Shown here: positions 6,975 through 15,601 of the stretch, one piece after another
Position numbering within the stretch: the stretch's first letter is position 1
Layout of the letters: each line of letters opens with the position of its first letter
Notes under the pieces: generated by a model
Told to the model about the DNA's origin: nothing
The model's input: only the letters and a program-made list of their open reading frames with translations
The model's database searches: none
NCBI GenBank assembly: GCA_017540505.1
Contig: JAFYAW010000036.1
Location: 1 to 54,284, forward strand
Direction: 5' to 3'
DNA: 54,284 nt
Origin: Bacteroidales bacterium
GTDB taxonomy: Bacteria > Bacteroidota > Bacteroidia > Bacteroidales > WCHB1-69
Made by a program: the position numbers and the translations under genes

Positions 6975-8534
6975 ATGACAATGCAAGATAAAATCAACGA
7001 GCTGCTCTCCCTGCGCGAGAAGGCTCGTTTGGGCGGCGGTCAGGACAGAATCGAGAAGCAACATGCCAAAGGCAAGTATTCTGCCCGTGAACGCATCCTG
7101 ATGTTCCTCGACGAAGGCAGCTTCGAGGAGTTCGATATGTTTGTTCAACACCGTTGCCAGAACTTCGGTCTGGAGAAGGAAAAATACCTCTCCGATGGTG
7201 TCGTCACCGGTTACGGTACCGTCAACGGCCGTCTGGTCTATGTGTTCTCCCAGGATTTCACCGTGTTCGGAGGTTCTCTTTCCGAGACCTTCGCGTTGAA
7301 GATCTGCAAGGTGATGGACCAGGCCATGAAGGTGGGTGCTCCGGTGATCGGTTTCAACGATTCCGGCGGTGCCCGTATCCAGGAGGGTGTGAACAGCTTG
7401 GCCGGTTATGCCGAGATTTTCCAACGCAACATCTTAGCTTCCGGCGTGATTCCGCAGATTTCCGCCATCTTCGGCCCCTGTGCCGGTGGTGCGGTCTATT
7501 CCCCCGCCCTTACCGACTTCATCATGATGACCAAGAACACGAGCTATATGTTCGTGACGGGTCCCAAGGTGGTGAAAACGGTGACCAACGAGGATGTGAC
7601 CACGGAAGACCTTGGCGGTGCCACGGTGCATTCCAAGAAGTCCGGTGTGGCCCATTTCGCGGTGGAGAACGAAGAGGAGGGTATCGCGATGCTGCGTGAG
7701 CTCATCAGCTATATCCCGTCCAACAACATGGAGGAACCGCCTTACGAGCCGACGGAGGATCCGATCAACCGTCTGGAGGACAGCCTCAACTCCATCATTC
7801 CCGACAATCCGAACACGCCGTACGACGTGAAGGATGTGATCAACGGCATTGTCGATGATGGCAAGTTCTTGGAAATCCAGCCGTTGTATGCTCCCAATAT
7901 CGTGATCGGCTTCGCCCGCTTCAACGGAATGTCGGTCGGTATTGTGGCCAACCAGCCCAAATATCTGGCCGGTGTGCTCGACATCAACGCCTCCCGCAAG
8001 GGTGCGCGTTTCGTGCGTTTCTGCGATGCGTTCAACATTCCCATCGTGACGTTGGTGGATGTGCCCGGCTTCCTGCCTGGCACGGGCCAAGAGTACGGCG
8101 GCATCATCCTGCATGGTGCCAAGCTGCTGTATGCTTACGGCGAATGCACCGTTCCCAAAGTCACCATCACCCTGCGTAAGAACTATGGTGGTGCCTACTG
8201 CGTGATGAGCTCCAAGCATCTGCGTGGCGACATCAACTACGCATGGCCTACGGCTGAGATCGCCGTCATGGGTGGCAGCGGTGCCGCTGAGATTCTGTAC
8301 GGTTCCCAGATGAAGAAGATCGAGGATCCGGCAGAGAAGGCCGCCTTCCTTAACGAGAAGGTGGAGGATTATCGCAACAAGTTCTCCAACCCGTACGTGG
8401 CTGCCCAGTACGGCTACATGGATGATGTGATTGAGCCGCGCAACACCCGCTTCCGCGTGATCCGCGCCCTCGAATCCCTCAAAAACAAACGTCTGGAGAA
8501 TCCGGCTAAAAAGCACGATAATCTGCCGTTGTAA
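6975..8534 (+). CDS. mmdA: Methylmalonyl-CoA decarboxylase alpha subunit (carboxyltransferase)
   Basis: 519 aa, typical length for acyl-CoA carboxyltransferase subunits. It moves the carboxyl group of (S)-methylmalonyl-CoA to biotin on the carrier subunit. The two crotonase-like halves are visible: the oxyanion-hole segments [14 protein letters not shown] and [13 protein letters not shown] in the N half, and [15 protein letters not shown] and [15 protein letters not shown] in the C half. Propionyl-CoA carboxylase beta subunits look the same. The downstream OadG-type, biotin-carrier and sodium-pump subunits favour the sodium-translocating decarboxylase of the succinate-propionate pathway. Confidence 0.92.
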   Translation: MTMQDKINELLSLREKARLGGGQDRIEKQHAKGKYSARERILMFLDEGSFEEFDMFVQHRCQNFGLEKEKYLSDGVVTGYGTVNGRLVYVFSQDFTVFGGSLSETFALKICKVMDQAMKVGAPVIGFNDSGGARIQEGVNSLAGYAEIFQRNILASGVIPQISAIFGPCAGGAVYSPALTDFIMMTKNTSYMFVTGPKVVKTVTNEDVTTEDLGGATVHSKKSGVAHFAVENEEEGIAMLRELISYIPSNNMEEPPYEPTEDPINRLEDSLNSIIPDNPNTPYDVKDVINGIVDDGKFLEIQPLYAPNIVIGFARFNGMSVGIVANQPKYLAGVLDINASRKGARFVRFCDAFNIPIVTLVDVPGFLPGTGQEYGGIILHGAKLLYAYGECTVPKVTITLRKNYGGAYCVMSSKHLRGDINYAWPTAEIAVMGGSGAAEILYGSQMKKIEDPAEKAAFLNEKVEDYRNKFSNPYVAAQYGYMDDVIEPRNTRFRVIRALESLKNKRLENPAKKHDNLPL

Positions 8535-8542
8535 CATAAACC

Positions 8543-8570
8543 GTAGAGACGCAATGCATTGCGTCTCTAC
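8543..8570. repeat. 28-bp perfect palindrome (GTAGAGACGC family)
   Basis: Arms GTAGAGACGCAATG and CATTGCGTCTCTAC are perfectly complementary with no loop. It starts 8 nt after the mmdA stop inside the mmd operon. A related element lies at 53131-53160. The layout resembles REP-type dispersed palindromes. Confidence 0.8.
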
Positions 8571-8597
8571 ACATTAACCCAAATATTCGAACATTTT

Positions 8598-9560
8598 ATG
8601 AAATCATTTACCAAATATCTGGTCTTGTTTGCAGCCCTGCTCATCGCCGGCTCCACTTTCGGACAGTCGGTGCGCGACCTGCGCTTCAACGAGATTCTGA
8701 TTAAGAATACAGACAACTTTGACGATGAATACGGTCGTCATGTGCCTTGGGTTGAGATTTTCAATACGGCCTACAACACGGTCAACCTCGCCGGCTGTTA
8801 TCTGACCGACGACACGACCGGTTTCGCTGCGGGAAAGAAGAAAGGCGGCGTGGAGCCGGAGCATTGGTACCGCATCCCGAAGACGGACATTAACACCAAT
8901 ATGCCCCAGCGTACCTACATTGTCTTCTATCTGGATGCCGAGCCGCTGTATGGCACTTTCCACGTGAATTTCGACCCTCGTACTTCCAAAACCAATTATA
9001 TCGCCATTATTTCCGCTGACGGAAAGGATCTGATCGACTTGATGTATTACCCGAAGGAGCAGTTGATAGACACTACGCTCTCATACGGTCTGTTAGAGGA
9101 TGGAATCACCGATAACGCAGGATTCCTCAATCAGTTCACGCCGGGTTCTTCCAATGTCACCAGCACCAAGGTCTCCAAACAGGAGCGTCTGAAACGCGAT
9201 GATCCGTACGGTATCGGTCTGGCTATCATCTCCATGTCAGTGGTGTTCACGGCTTTGATTCTTATCTTTGCGATGCTGAAGCTGTTCGGCTGGAGCTCCA
9301 AGAAGCTGGCGCAGAAGAATGCCAAGAAGACGGAGCCCCCGACCGTGGCCAATGTGGCGGATGTGAAAGAGAATAAGGAGGATGATGAGCAGCTTACCGG
9401 TGAGGAGGCTGCCGCCATCGCCACTGCGTTGCATTTGCATTTCAACAGCATGCACGACGAGGAGAGCGAGGTCATCACCATCAACATGCCCTCCAAGCAT
9501 TATTCTCCGTGGGCTCAGAAGGAACTCACCATGAAGAGAACCCCGTTAAAAAGAAAATAA
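8598..9560 (+). CDS. LTD-OadG fusion, decarboxylase delta/gamma-type subunit
   Basis: 320 aa. Signal peptide (residues 1-22), then a lamin-tail-like domain at about 24-185 (RFNEILIKN, WVEIFNTAYNTVNLAGCYLTDD, TPGSSN), then one membrane helix at 206-230 (GIGLAIISMSVVFTALIL) and an OadG-type charged tail. OadG subunits normally have about 80 aa and anchor the carboxyltransferase to the sodium pump. The long extracytoplasmic LTD extension is the Bacteroidota form. ATG at 8598 was chosen because it begins the signal peptide; an upstream TTG lies in the palindrome at 8543. Second gene of the mmd operon. Confidence 0.85.
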   Translation: MKSFTKYLVLFAALLIAGSTFGQSVRDLRFNEILIKNTDNFDDEYGRHVPWVEIFNTAYNTVNLAGCYLTDDTTGFAAGKKKGGVEPEHWYRIPKTDINTNMPQRTYIVFYLDAEPLYGTFHVNFDPRTSKTNYIAIISADGKDLIDLMYYPKEQLIDTTLSYGLLEDGITDNAGFLNQFTPGSSNVTSTKVSKQERLKRDDPYGIGLAIISMSVVFTALILIFAMLKLFGWSSKKLAQKNAKKTEPPTVANVADVKENKEDDEQLTGEEAAAIATALHLHFNSMHDEESEVITINMPSKHYSPWAQKELTMKRTPLKRK

Positions 9561-9580
9561 CCTAAAAAAGATTTTGAAGT

Positions 9581-10033
9581 ATGAAAAATTATAAATTTAC
9601 GATCAACGGTAACAAGTATTCCGTCGAAGTTGGTGATATAGAAAACAATGCTGTCAATGTGGAGGTCAACGGAACCCCTTATACGGTGGAACTGGAGACG
9701 GAGGTTAAGGCTCCCGTGAAGGTGAAGCCCGTGGTGATGGTGAATGCCGGTGCCCAGAAGAGTGCACCTGCCGCCGCCCCGGCCAACGTGAAGAGTGCGC
9801 CCGCTGCCGCTACATCCGCCGGTGCCACGCTCAAGTCGCCGCTGCCCGGCACCATTTTGGACGTCTTCTGCAAGGAGGGCGATGCCGTGAAGGCCGGCCA
9901 ACGCCTCTTCCTCCTCGAGGCCATGAAGATGGAGAACAACATCGATGCCGAGAAGGATGGCGTAATCAAGGAGGTGAGAGTGCACCGTAGCGACTCTGTC
10001 ATGGAGGGCGATGTACTCGTGGTTTTTGAATAA
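9581..10033 (+). CDS. mmdC: Biotin carboxyl carrier subunit of methylmalonyl-CoA decarboxylase
   Basis: 150 aa. An N-terminal beta-rich region (1-50) and an Ala/Pro-rich flexible linker (about 58-83) lead to a biotinyl domain whose motif EAMKMENN places the biotinylated lysine at residue 116. It carries carboxyl groups from the mmdA product to the membrane subunit that releases CO2. Third gene of the operon, 20 nt after the OadG-type gene. Length and linker match mmdC / gcdC-type carriers rather than AccB. Confidence 0.92.
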   Translation: MKNYKFTINGNKYSVEVGDIENNAVNVEVNGTPYTVELETEVKAPVKVKPVVMVNAGAQKSAPAAAPANVKSAPAAATSAGATLKSPLPGTILDVFCKEGDAVKAGQRLFLLEAMKMENNIDAEKDGVIKEVRVHRSDSVMEGDVLVVFE

Positions 10034-10075
10034 TCCAACGTTTAACAACAAGTTACACAACTAAATCAGAAAGAA

Positions 10076-11221
10076 ATGTTTGAATTTTTTAAAGAGGGTC
10101 TCATCCAGTTCTTCGGCTATTCCGGTTTCGGAAACTGCACGTGGGGCCATATCATCATGATTTGTATCGGCTTGTTCTTTATCGCGTTGGGTGTGATCAA
10201 AGAGTTTGAGCCGATGCTTCTCGTGCCCATCGGATTCGGTATGATTATCGGTAACATCCCGTTCACTGACGGTCTGCAAATCGGTGTGTATGAGAACGGC
10301 GCCGTGCTGAACTATCTGTACTTCGGCGTCATCAAGGGCTTCTATCCGCCATTGATATTCCTCGGTATCGGGGCCATGACGGACTTCTCGGCCCTGATAT
10401 CGAATCCCAAGTTGATTTTGGTGGGTGCTGCCGCGCAGTTCGGCATCTTCGCTGCCTACGCCACCGCTTTGCTCCTGGGCTTCACGCCTATGGAAGCCGG
10501 TGCTATCGGTATCATCGGTGGTGCTGACGGTCCTACCGCCATCTTCTTGTCTTCCAAGTTGGCTCCGAGCCTGATGGGTGCCATCGCTGTGTCGGCCTAC
10601 TCCTACATGGCCTTGGTGCCGGTGATCCAACCGCCCATCATGCGTCTGTTCACCAACGAGAAGGAGCGTCTCATCCGCATGCGCCCGCCTCGCGCCGTCA
10701 CGCATCGTGAGAAAGTGCTCTTCCCGCTGTTCTGTATTCTGCTCACCGCTTTCCTCGTGCCGTCCGGTATCCCATTGTTGGGTATGCTCTTCTTCGGCAA
10801 CCTGCTGAAAGAGTGTGGTGTGACCAAACGTTTGGCCAACACGGCCTCCGGTCCACTGATTGACATCGTGACCATCCTCATCGGTCTTACGGTGGGTGCC
10901 TCCACGCAGGCCACCAACTTCCTCACGCCGAAGTCCATCCTGATCTTCGTGCTGGGTGCCTTCTCCTTCGTGGTGGCAACGGCTACGGGTGTGCTTTTCG
11001 TGAAGTTCTTGAATCTCTTCTTGAAAGAGGGCAACAAGATCAACCCGCTTATCGGTAACGCCGGTGTCTCCGCCGTGCCCGATGCCGCCCGTGTGTCTTA
11101 CGTGGAGGGCATGAAGTACGACAAGACCAACTATCTGCTGATGCACGCCATGGGTCCCAATGTGGCCGGTGTGATCGGTAGTGCTGTCGCCGCCGGTATC
11201 CTGTTGAGCTTCTTATATTAA
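10076..11221 (+). CDS. mmdB: Sodium-translocating decarboxylase beta subunit
   Basis: 381 aa polytopic membrane protein of the OadB/MmdB/GcdB family. It decarboxylates carboxybiotin and uses the energy to export Na+. Family signatures include GGADGPTAIFLSSKLAPSL in the middle, with the conserved Asp needed for Na+ binding, and GNAGVSAVPDAARV with MHAMGPNVAGVIGSA near the C-terminus. Multiple hydrophobic helices are apparent. Last gene of the operon, followed by a strong terminator. Confidence 0.95.
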   Translation: MFEFFKEGLIQFFGYSGFGNCTWGHIIMICIGLFFIALGVIKEFEPMLLVPIGFGMIIGNIPFTDGLQIGVYENGAVLNYLYFGVIKGFYPPLIFLGIGAMTDFSALISNPKLILVGAAAQFGIFAAYATALLLGFTPMEAGAIGIIGGADGPTAIFLSSKLAPSLMGAIAVSAYSYMALVPVIQPPIMRLFTNEKERLIRMRPPRAVTHREKVLFPLFCILLTAFLVPSGIPLLGMLFFGNLLKECGVTKRLANTASGPLIDIVTILIGLTVGASTQATNFLTPKSILIFVLGAFSFVVATATGVLFVKFLNLFLKEGNKINPLIGNAGVSAVPDAARVSYVEGMKYDKTNYLLMHAMGPNVAGVIGSAVAAGILLSFLY

Positions 11222-11256
11222 TAAGGTAGGGTAGAATCCCTGCTTTGAACACAATG

Positions 11257-11288
11257 ACACCCCGTTCCGAAAAGAGCGGGGTGTTTTT
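11257..11288 (+). terminator. Intrinsic terminator of the mmd operon
   Basis: ACACCCCG (11257-11264) pairs with CGGGGTGT (11277-11284), loop of 12 nt, then TTTT. It lies 36 nt after mmdB and close to the 3' end of the convergent tRNA gene. Confidence 0.8.
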
Positions 11289-11347
11289 GTCTTCCGTGCT
11301 GTATTAAAAACAAAAACGAGGGCTCATAACCCTCGCTCGTCGCCTTG

Positions 11348-11428
11348 TGCGGATGGGGGGACTCGAACCCCCACGGCTTTCGCCACCAGATCCTAAGTCT
11401 GGCGCGGCTACCATTACGCCACATCCGC
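11348..11428 (-). tRNA. tRNA-Leu (anticodon UAG)
   Basis: 81 nt on the minus strand. Acceptor stem GCGGATG / CATCCGC with discriminator A, anticodon stem CCAGA / TCTGG around the loop CTTAGGA (anticodon TAG), a long variable arm as in class II tRNAs (TGGCGAAAGCCG), and the T arm GGGGGTTCGAGTCCCCC. The 3' CCA is not encoded. Reads CUN leucine codons. Confidence 0.95.
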
Positions 11429-11446
11429 TCGTTTTTTTGAGCGGCG

Positions 11447-11454
11447 CAAAAGTA
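11447..11454 (-). promoter_or_regulatory. -7 box TACTTTTG for tRNA-Leu
   Basis: Minus-strand match to TAnnTTTG ending 18 nt upstream of the tRNA 5' end. Confidence 0.5.
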
Positions 11455-11502
11455 CAAAAAAATATGTTGCGAAATACTCTTTCAGACGATCTGGTTTCTT
11501 CT

Positions 11503-12903
11503 TTATTTCCCCAATGGGGTGCATACGATTTCCTTTGCCGGAATAGGGTAGTCTTTTAGTTTCAGGAACATGGGATAATCCTTGGTGGGGTCGCCAGTGC
11601 CAAGGTCGCAGTCATTTGCGAAGCGTATCGGATAGGCGTGCGGCTCGAAGCCGAAACGGGCATAATAGCACTGCAGCCCTTCGTCGGCGGGGATAAGGGC
11701 AACGGCGGCCATCTCCTGGCTGCGGGCGTGTGCGATGGCTTCTTGGGTCACCTGTGCCGCCAAACCTTGCCCCCGGTGCCTCTCGGCGGTGGAAATGCCA
11801 TAGAGATACCCTATTCTGCCCATTGGAGTGTCACACGGTATCAGCAGGCAGGAGGAGATGATCTTCCCGTCGGCTTTTCGCACAAACAGGCGCGAGTTGT
11901 CATAAAAGCGTGAAAGTACAGCGTGCAGGAAGGCTGTCTCGTCGTGGAAACAGTCGCGCCATAGTCGGATGATGTCATGCAGATCGTCGGTCAGGGGGCG
12001 GGCGCAGAATTTTTCTTCCAGACGTAGGGGCTGGTACGACAGCTTCGATTGGCGCAATCCGGCCAATCCCAAATCCTCCTCACGATTAACATACTGATAT
12101 TGAGGAGGAAGGTGCTGGGCGAAAAGCTGACTGACCATGGGGAATACCCCCTCATAACGGATGTCTGCCTTCTCAATGTGTATGTCAAAGGTGTTCCCGC
12201 TGACGGGGGAACCGAAGGTGAAAGCCACCAGATGATCATCCACAAACAGGGCTCCGCCGGTCAGTTCAAGATCCGCATAGTGATCAAAGAACAGGCGGAT
12301 GGCATTCTCCTCTTCACCCAACTGAACGCTGTCCTCATGCGCCTCGGAGCGCCATATTCGTTCCAACCGAAGGCATTCGCCAAACATGTCGGGGGTAAGT
12401 GTTTTATAATGATACGAATATAATGATTTGAACTTGTTCACGTGGTTGCGTTTGGCGGCCAGTTTCCGTCCGTGAAAAGAGTTGAAATCACTAATATTAT
12501 ATATGTAGTCCGCCATTTCGCGGGGCGAGTCAAACATGAATCGATCCGGCCAGAGCTGTTTGAGGTGTTGGGTCTCCTCCGGGGAAAGTTGTACGAGGCA
12601 GAAATCCCGAGTGTCGGCATCTTCCTCAATCAGACGGAGGATTTCCGGAAGCTGCGGGGTGAGAATGTCGGGTAGGATCATATACTTGGGGAGCTTGTCG
12701 TGCGCGGATGTGCGTGAGCGCACGATCAGACGGTCGCCGTATTCTGCCCATTGGTTGCCGAAGGTCTGCTGCCAGGCGAACAGGTTGGCAAAGGTGTGGT
12801 CGCATATTCGTCCCTTTCCCTGCATGATGCGCTGGAACAGGGATTTGTCTTGAATGTGGAAAGGGGTGAAGGAGAGCGGTATTTGCGTGTCTGTTTTTGC
12901 CAT
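11503..12903 (-). CDS. DUF2156-GNAT fusion protein (acyl/aminoacyl transferase-like)
   Basis: 466 aa. The N-terminal about 300 residues match the DUF2156 type (double GNAT fold, related to the C-terminal domain of phosphatidylglycerol lysyltransferase): FANLFAWQQTFGNQWAEY, FHGRKLAAKRNHVNKF, ALFVDDHLVAFTFGSP, YVNREEDLGLAGLRQSK. The last 150 residues are a separate GNAT acetyltransferase domain with the acetyl-CoA loop RHRGQGLAAQVTQEA and CYYARFGFEP. Substrate unknown. The ATG at 12903 was chosen because a -7 box sits just upstream; a longer frame to 13083 would run through that promoter. Confidence 0.85.
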   Translation of the reverse strand: MAKTDTQIPLSFTPFHIQDKSLFQRIMQGKGRICDHTFANLFAWQQTFGNQWAEYGDRLIVRSRTSAHDKLPKYMILPDILTPQLPEILRLIEEDADTRDFCLVQLSPEETQHLKQLWPDRFMFDSPREMADYIYNISDFNSFHGRKLAAKRNHVNKFKSLYSYHYKTLTPDMFGECLRLERIWRSEAHEDSVQLGEEENAIRLFFDHYADLELTGGALFVDDHLVAFTFGSPVSGNTFDIHIEKADIRYEGVFPMVSQLFAQHLPPQYQYVNREEDLGLAGLRQSKLSYQPLRLEEKFCARPLTDDLHDIIRLWRDCFHDETAFLHAVLSRFYDNSRLFVRKADGKIISSCLLIPCDTPMGRIGYLYGISTAERHRGQGLAAQVTQEAIAHARSQEMAAVALIPADEGLQCYYARFGFEPHAYPIRFANDCDLGTGDPTKDYPMFLKLKDYPIPAKEIVCTPLGK

Positions 12904-12921
12904 ATATTCAGAATCGGGGGG

Positions 12922-12929
12922 CAAAAATA
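12922..12929 (-). promoter_or_regulatory. -7 box TATTTTTG for the DUF2156-GNAT gene
   Basis: Minus-strand TAnnTTTG match 18 nt upstream of the ATG at 12903. It supports this start and implies a very short leader. Confidence 0.55.
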
Positions 12930-13043
12930 GGATTATTTTCGCTTGGTGGGTTTTGTGACATCGTGGAAAAATCGTCATTTTGCCAATATGGAAGATGTTG
13001 ACAAACATTTTTTTATTTGGCTTGGAAATCAAAATAAATTTTA

Positions 13044-13070
13044 TACCTTTGCACCCGCTTTCAAAAGCGG
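13044..13070 (+). promoter_or_regulatory. gdhA -7 box TACCTTTG with a 5'-end hairpin
   Basis: TACCTTTG at 13044-13051; TTTG at 13016-13019 is a candidate -33 box, with a somewhat long 24-nt spacer. Immediately downstream CCGCTTT (13055-13061) pairs with AAAGCGG (13064-13070), so the predicted transcript begins at or within a short hairpin. Confidence 0.5.
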
Positions 13071-13112
13071 AAAAAGTTATCACAACTAACCTAAATTTTA
13101 AATTTCAATAAT

Positions 13113-14456
13113 ATGAAAGTAAATGAAATCATGGCCAACCTGGAGGCCAAACATCCTGGTGAAAATGAGTATCTGCAGGCCGTTCGCGAAGTCCTGGAAA
13201 CCATTGAGGAAGAATACAACAAGCACCCCGAATTCGAGGCTGCCAAGATCGTGGAGCGCATCGTTGAGCCCGACCGTATCTTCACATTCCGCGTGACTTG
13301 GGTGAATGACAAGGGTGAGGTTTGCACCAACCTCGGCTACCGTGTCCAATTCAATGCTGCTCTCGGCGCATACAAGGGCGGACTTCGTTTCCACAAGGCT
13401 GTTAACGTCTCCATGTTGAAGTTCTTAGGTTTCGAACAGATCTTCAAAAACTCTCTGACCAATCTGCCTCTCGGCGGTGGCAAGGGTGGTTCCGATTTCG
13501 ATCCCGTTGGCAAGAGCGACGCTGAAATCATGCGTTTCTGCCAGGCCTTCATGTATGAATTGTGGCGCAACATCGGTCCGGATCAGGACAGCCCTGCCGG
13601 CGACGTGGGTGTTGGCGGTCGTGAGATCGGCTACCTCTATGGCGCTTACAAGAAACTGGCCCGCGAGCACTCCACCGGTGCCCTCACCGGCAAGAGCTAT
13701 GGCTGGGGCGGTTCCCTCATCCGTCCGGAAGCTACCGGCTTCGGCGCTATCTACTATGTGGAGCGCATGGTGAAACAACAGAACGACAAGATGGAAGGCA
13801 AACGTATCGCTCTCTCCGGCTTCGGCAACGTGGCTTGGGGTGCCGCTACGAAGGCTCTCGAACTCGGCGCTAAGGTTGTGGCCATCTCCGGTCCCGACGG
13901 CGTGTGCGAACTCCCGGAAGGCATCGATCAGGAAATGATTGATTACATGCTTGACATGCGTGCTTCCAACCGCAACAAAGTTCAAGACATGGCTGACAAA
14001 TTCCCTGGCAAAGCCAAATTCACGGCCGGTAAGAAGGCTTGGAGCGTGAAGTGCGACATCGCTATGCCTTGCGCTTTCCAGAATGAGCTCAGCGAAGATG
14101 ACGCTAAGGAACTTCTCGCCAACGGTGTGAAATACGTGGCTGAGGTTTCCAACATGGGTTGCCAACCCGGCGCTATCGCCGCTTTCCAGGCTGCCAAGGT
14201 TCCGTTCGGACCTGGTAAGGCTGTCAACGCCGGTGGTGTTGCTACCTCCGGTCTTGAGATCTGCCAGAACGCCGGCCACATCAACTGGACGGCTCCTGAG
14301 GTGGATGCCAAACTGCACAAGATCATGAACGACATTTACGACATGTGCGTTGAGCACGGTCGTGAGGCTGATGGTACCATCAACTATGTGAAAGGTGCCA
14401 ACATCGCCGGTTTCATGCGTGTTGCAAAAGCTATGTTAGCTCAAGGCATCATCTAA
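13113..14456 (+). CDS. gdhA: NADP-type glutamate dehydrogenase
   Basis: 447 aa, the length of the hexameric bacterial enzyme that makes glutamate from 2-oxoglutarate and ammonia. The glutamate-binding segment LPLGGGKGGSDFDP (residues 119-131, Lys124), the catalytic region QDSPAGDVGVGGREIGYL and the nucleotide-binding turn GFGNVAWGAA are all intact. Single-gene unit with its own promoter and a clear terminator. It is probably the main ammonia-assimilation enzyme. Confidence 0.96.
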   Translation: MKVNEIMANLEAKHPGENEYLQAVREVLETIEEEYNKHPEFEAAKIVERIVEPDRIFTFRVTWVNDKGEVCTNLGYRVQFNAALGAYKGGLRFHKAVNVSMLKFLGFEQIFKNSLTNLPLGGGKGGSDFDPVGKSDAEIMRFCQAFMYELWRNIGPDQDSPAGDVGVGGREIGYLYGAYKKLAREHSTGALTGKSYGWGGSLIRPEATGFGAIYYVERMVKQQNDKMEGKRIALSGFGNVAWGAATKALELGAKVVAISGPDGVCELPEGIDQEMIDYMLDMRASNRNKVQDMADKFPGKAKFTAGKKAWSVKCDIAMPCAFQNELSEDDAKELLANGVKYVAEVSNMGCQPGAIAAFQAAKVPFGPGKAVNAGGVATSGLEICQNAGHINWTAPEVDAKLHKIMNDIYDMCVEHGREADGTINYVKGANIAGFMRVAKAMLAQGII

Positions 14457-14480
14457 TCGACAGATTAGTCCCAAAAATGA

Positions 14481-14512
14481 AGAGGACAGCCGAATGGTTG
14501 TCCTCTTTTTTT
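14481..14512 (+). terminator. Intrinsic terminator of gdhA
   Basis: AGAGGACAGCC and GGTTGTCCTCT form an 11-bp stem (one G-U pair) around GAAT, followed by seven T. Confidence 0.9.
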
Positions 14513-14532
14513 GTTGCGATAAGGGGAGGAAA

Positions 14533-14588
14533 TTAAGGAGTTAAGAAATTAAGGAGTTAAGAAGTTAAGGAGTTAAGAAGTTAGGGGG
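14533..14588. repeat. TTAAGnAG octamer array (7 units)
   Basis: Units alternate TTAAGGAG and TTAAGAAG (one TTAAGAAA; the last is TTAGGGGG). The array ends 3 nt from the stop codon of the minus-strand GIN gene. Confidence 0.85.
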
Positions 14589-14591
14589 GGA

Positions 14592-15512
14592 TTACCACAC
14601 GAGCTTTCCTCCGCCGTGTATGGTTACATTCCCGATGCTCGTCTTGTTGGTGAGATAGGCGGTGTCCGTTACGGTTGCTATAACATTGCCGGAACCGCTG
14701 TGTGTAATATGCGCGGTTTTGACCTTCATAAGCTGGGTGTTAGTGGTGCCGGCACCGACACTGATGAGCGTCATTTCGTTCGCATTTCCATTCAGAAACG
14801 TCATGTTGCCGGGTCCCTGGTTCCGCAATTCCGCTCTTTTCGCCGAAACATTTTGAATGTTGATGTTGCCTGACCCTGTGTTTTGTAGTACTAATTCTTC
14901 GGTTGGGTTGCTTGTCAGGTTCACCGAAACGTTGCCCGCGCCTTTGTTGTTCACAATCAATGAATTGCTGACGGAACCTGCGCTAATGTTCACATTGCCG
15001 GCACCGGAGTTATTGATGAGCAGCGTCTCTTGCCAAATGGTGCCGGAATTGTGGACAAAGATGTTGCCTGTGCCCGTGTTGTGCAACTCTAAGGATTTTT
15101 CAACCGTTAGTGATAAAATGGTGCAAACGCCTGTTCCTGAGTTGATGATTGTCAGATTCTGTTCTTTCGCTCCGGCTAATTCCACATTTCCCGTGCCGCG
15201 TATGTACAATCCCTCCAAATGTGGCAGAAGAATTTCCATCTGGATGTTTGTATTCGTTTTCGAATTGAAAGAACCGGCCATGGTAATGAACAGTTTCCCT
15301 TTAACTACTTCAATATGTGTGTTCTCTATTAGGTTGTTGTCATTGGACTTTAGGGTGATTTGATGTCTTTCGGCACTTTGTCTGATAATTACATTTCCTT
15401 TAAATGTTAAATCCACAATAGTAAAAGCATCCAAATCCGAAATGATGCGCGACTGGGCTGATAACACGGCGACCGACAGTAGGATTGCGATGGTTAATAT
15501 TGATTTTCTCAT
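14592..15512 (-). CDS. GIN-domain (DUF2807-like) secreted adhesin-like protein
   Basis: 306 aa. Signal peptide (SILTIAILLSVAVLSAQ) followed by a right-handed beta-helix built from about ten short repeats that end in G-x-G-N (RGTGNVEL, NTGTGNIFV, NSGAGNVNI, NKGAGNVSV, NTGSGNINI, NQGPGNMTF, HSGSGNVIA). This is the pattern of the putative auto-transporter adhesin head GIN domain (DUF2807). Its start lies 89 nt downstream of a sigma factor gene and no own -7 box was found, so it is probably co-transcribed with and possibly controlled by that sigma factor. Ligand and surface location unknown. Confidence 0.85.
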   Translation of the reverse strand: MRKSILTIAILLSVAVLSAQSRIISDLDAFTIVDLTFKGNVIIRQSAERHQITLKSNDNNLIENTHIEVVKGKLFITMAGSFNSKTNTNIQMEILLPHLEGLYIRGTGNVELAGAKEQNLTIINSGTGVCTILSLTVEKSLELHNTGTGNIFVHNSGTIWQETLLINNSGAGNVNISAGSVSNSLIVNNKGAGNVSVNLTSNPTEELVLQNTGSGNINIQNVSAKRAELRNQGPGNMTFLNGNANEMTLISVGAGTTNTQLMKVKTAHITHSGSGNVIATVTDTAYLTNKTSIGNVTIHGGGKLVW

Positions 15513-15601
15513 GGGGCGGTTTTTAGATTTGAGACGTGAGCTTTTAGATTTTCGGAAACCTGAAACTTATGTTTTGAGCCTTCATATTTTAGAGATAATG
15601 A

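Noticed and set aside
10061-11146. Minus-strand open frame opposite mmdB
   Set aside because: Very rich in His, Gln, Glu and Thr with no domain; it mirrors a conserved sodium-pump subunit.
6975-11221. Propionyl-CoA or acetyl-CoA carboxylase operon
   Set aside because: There is no biotin carboxylase gene; the OadG-type and sodium-pump beta subunits fit a decarboxylase instead. The carboxyltransferase alone would not decide this.
11218-11457. Short minus-strand frame over the tRNA
   Set aside because: It reads through the terminator and tRNA-Leu sequence, so it is not a gene.
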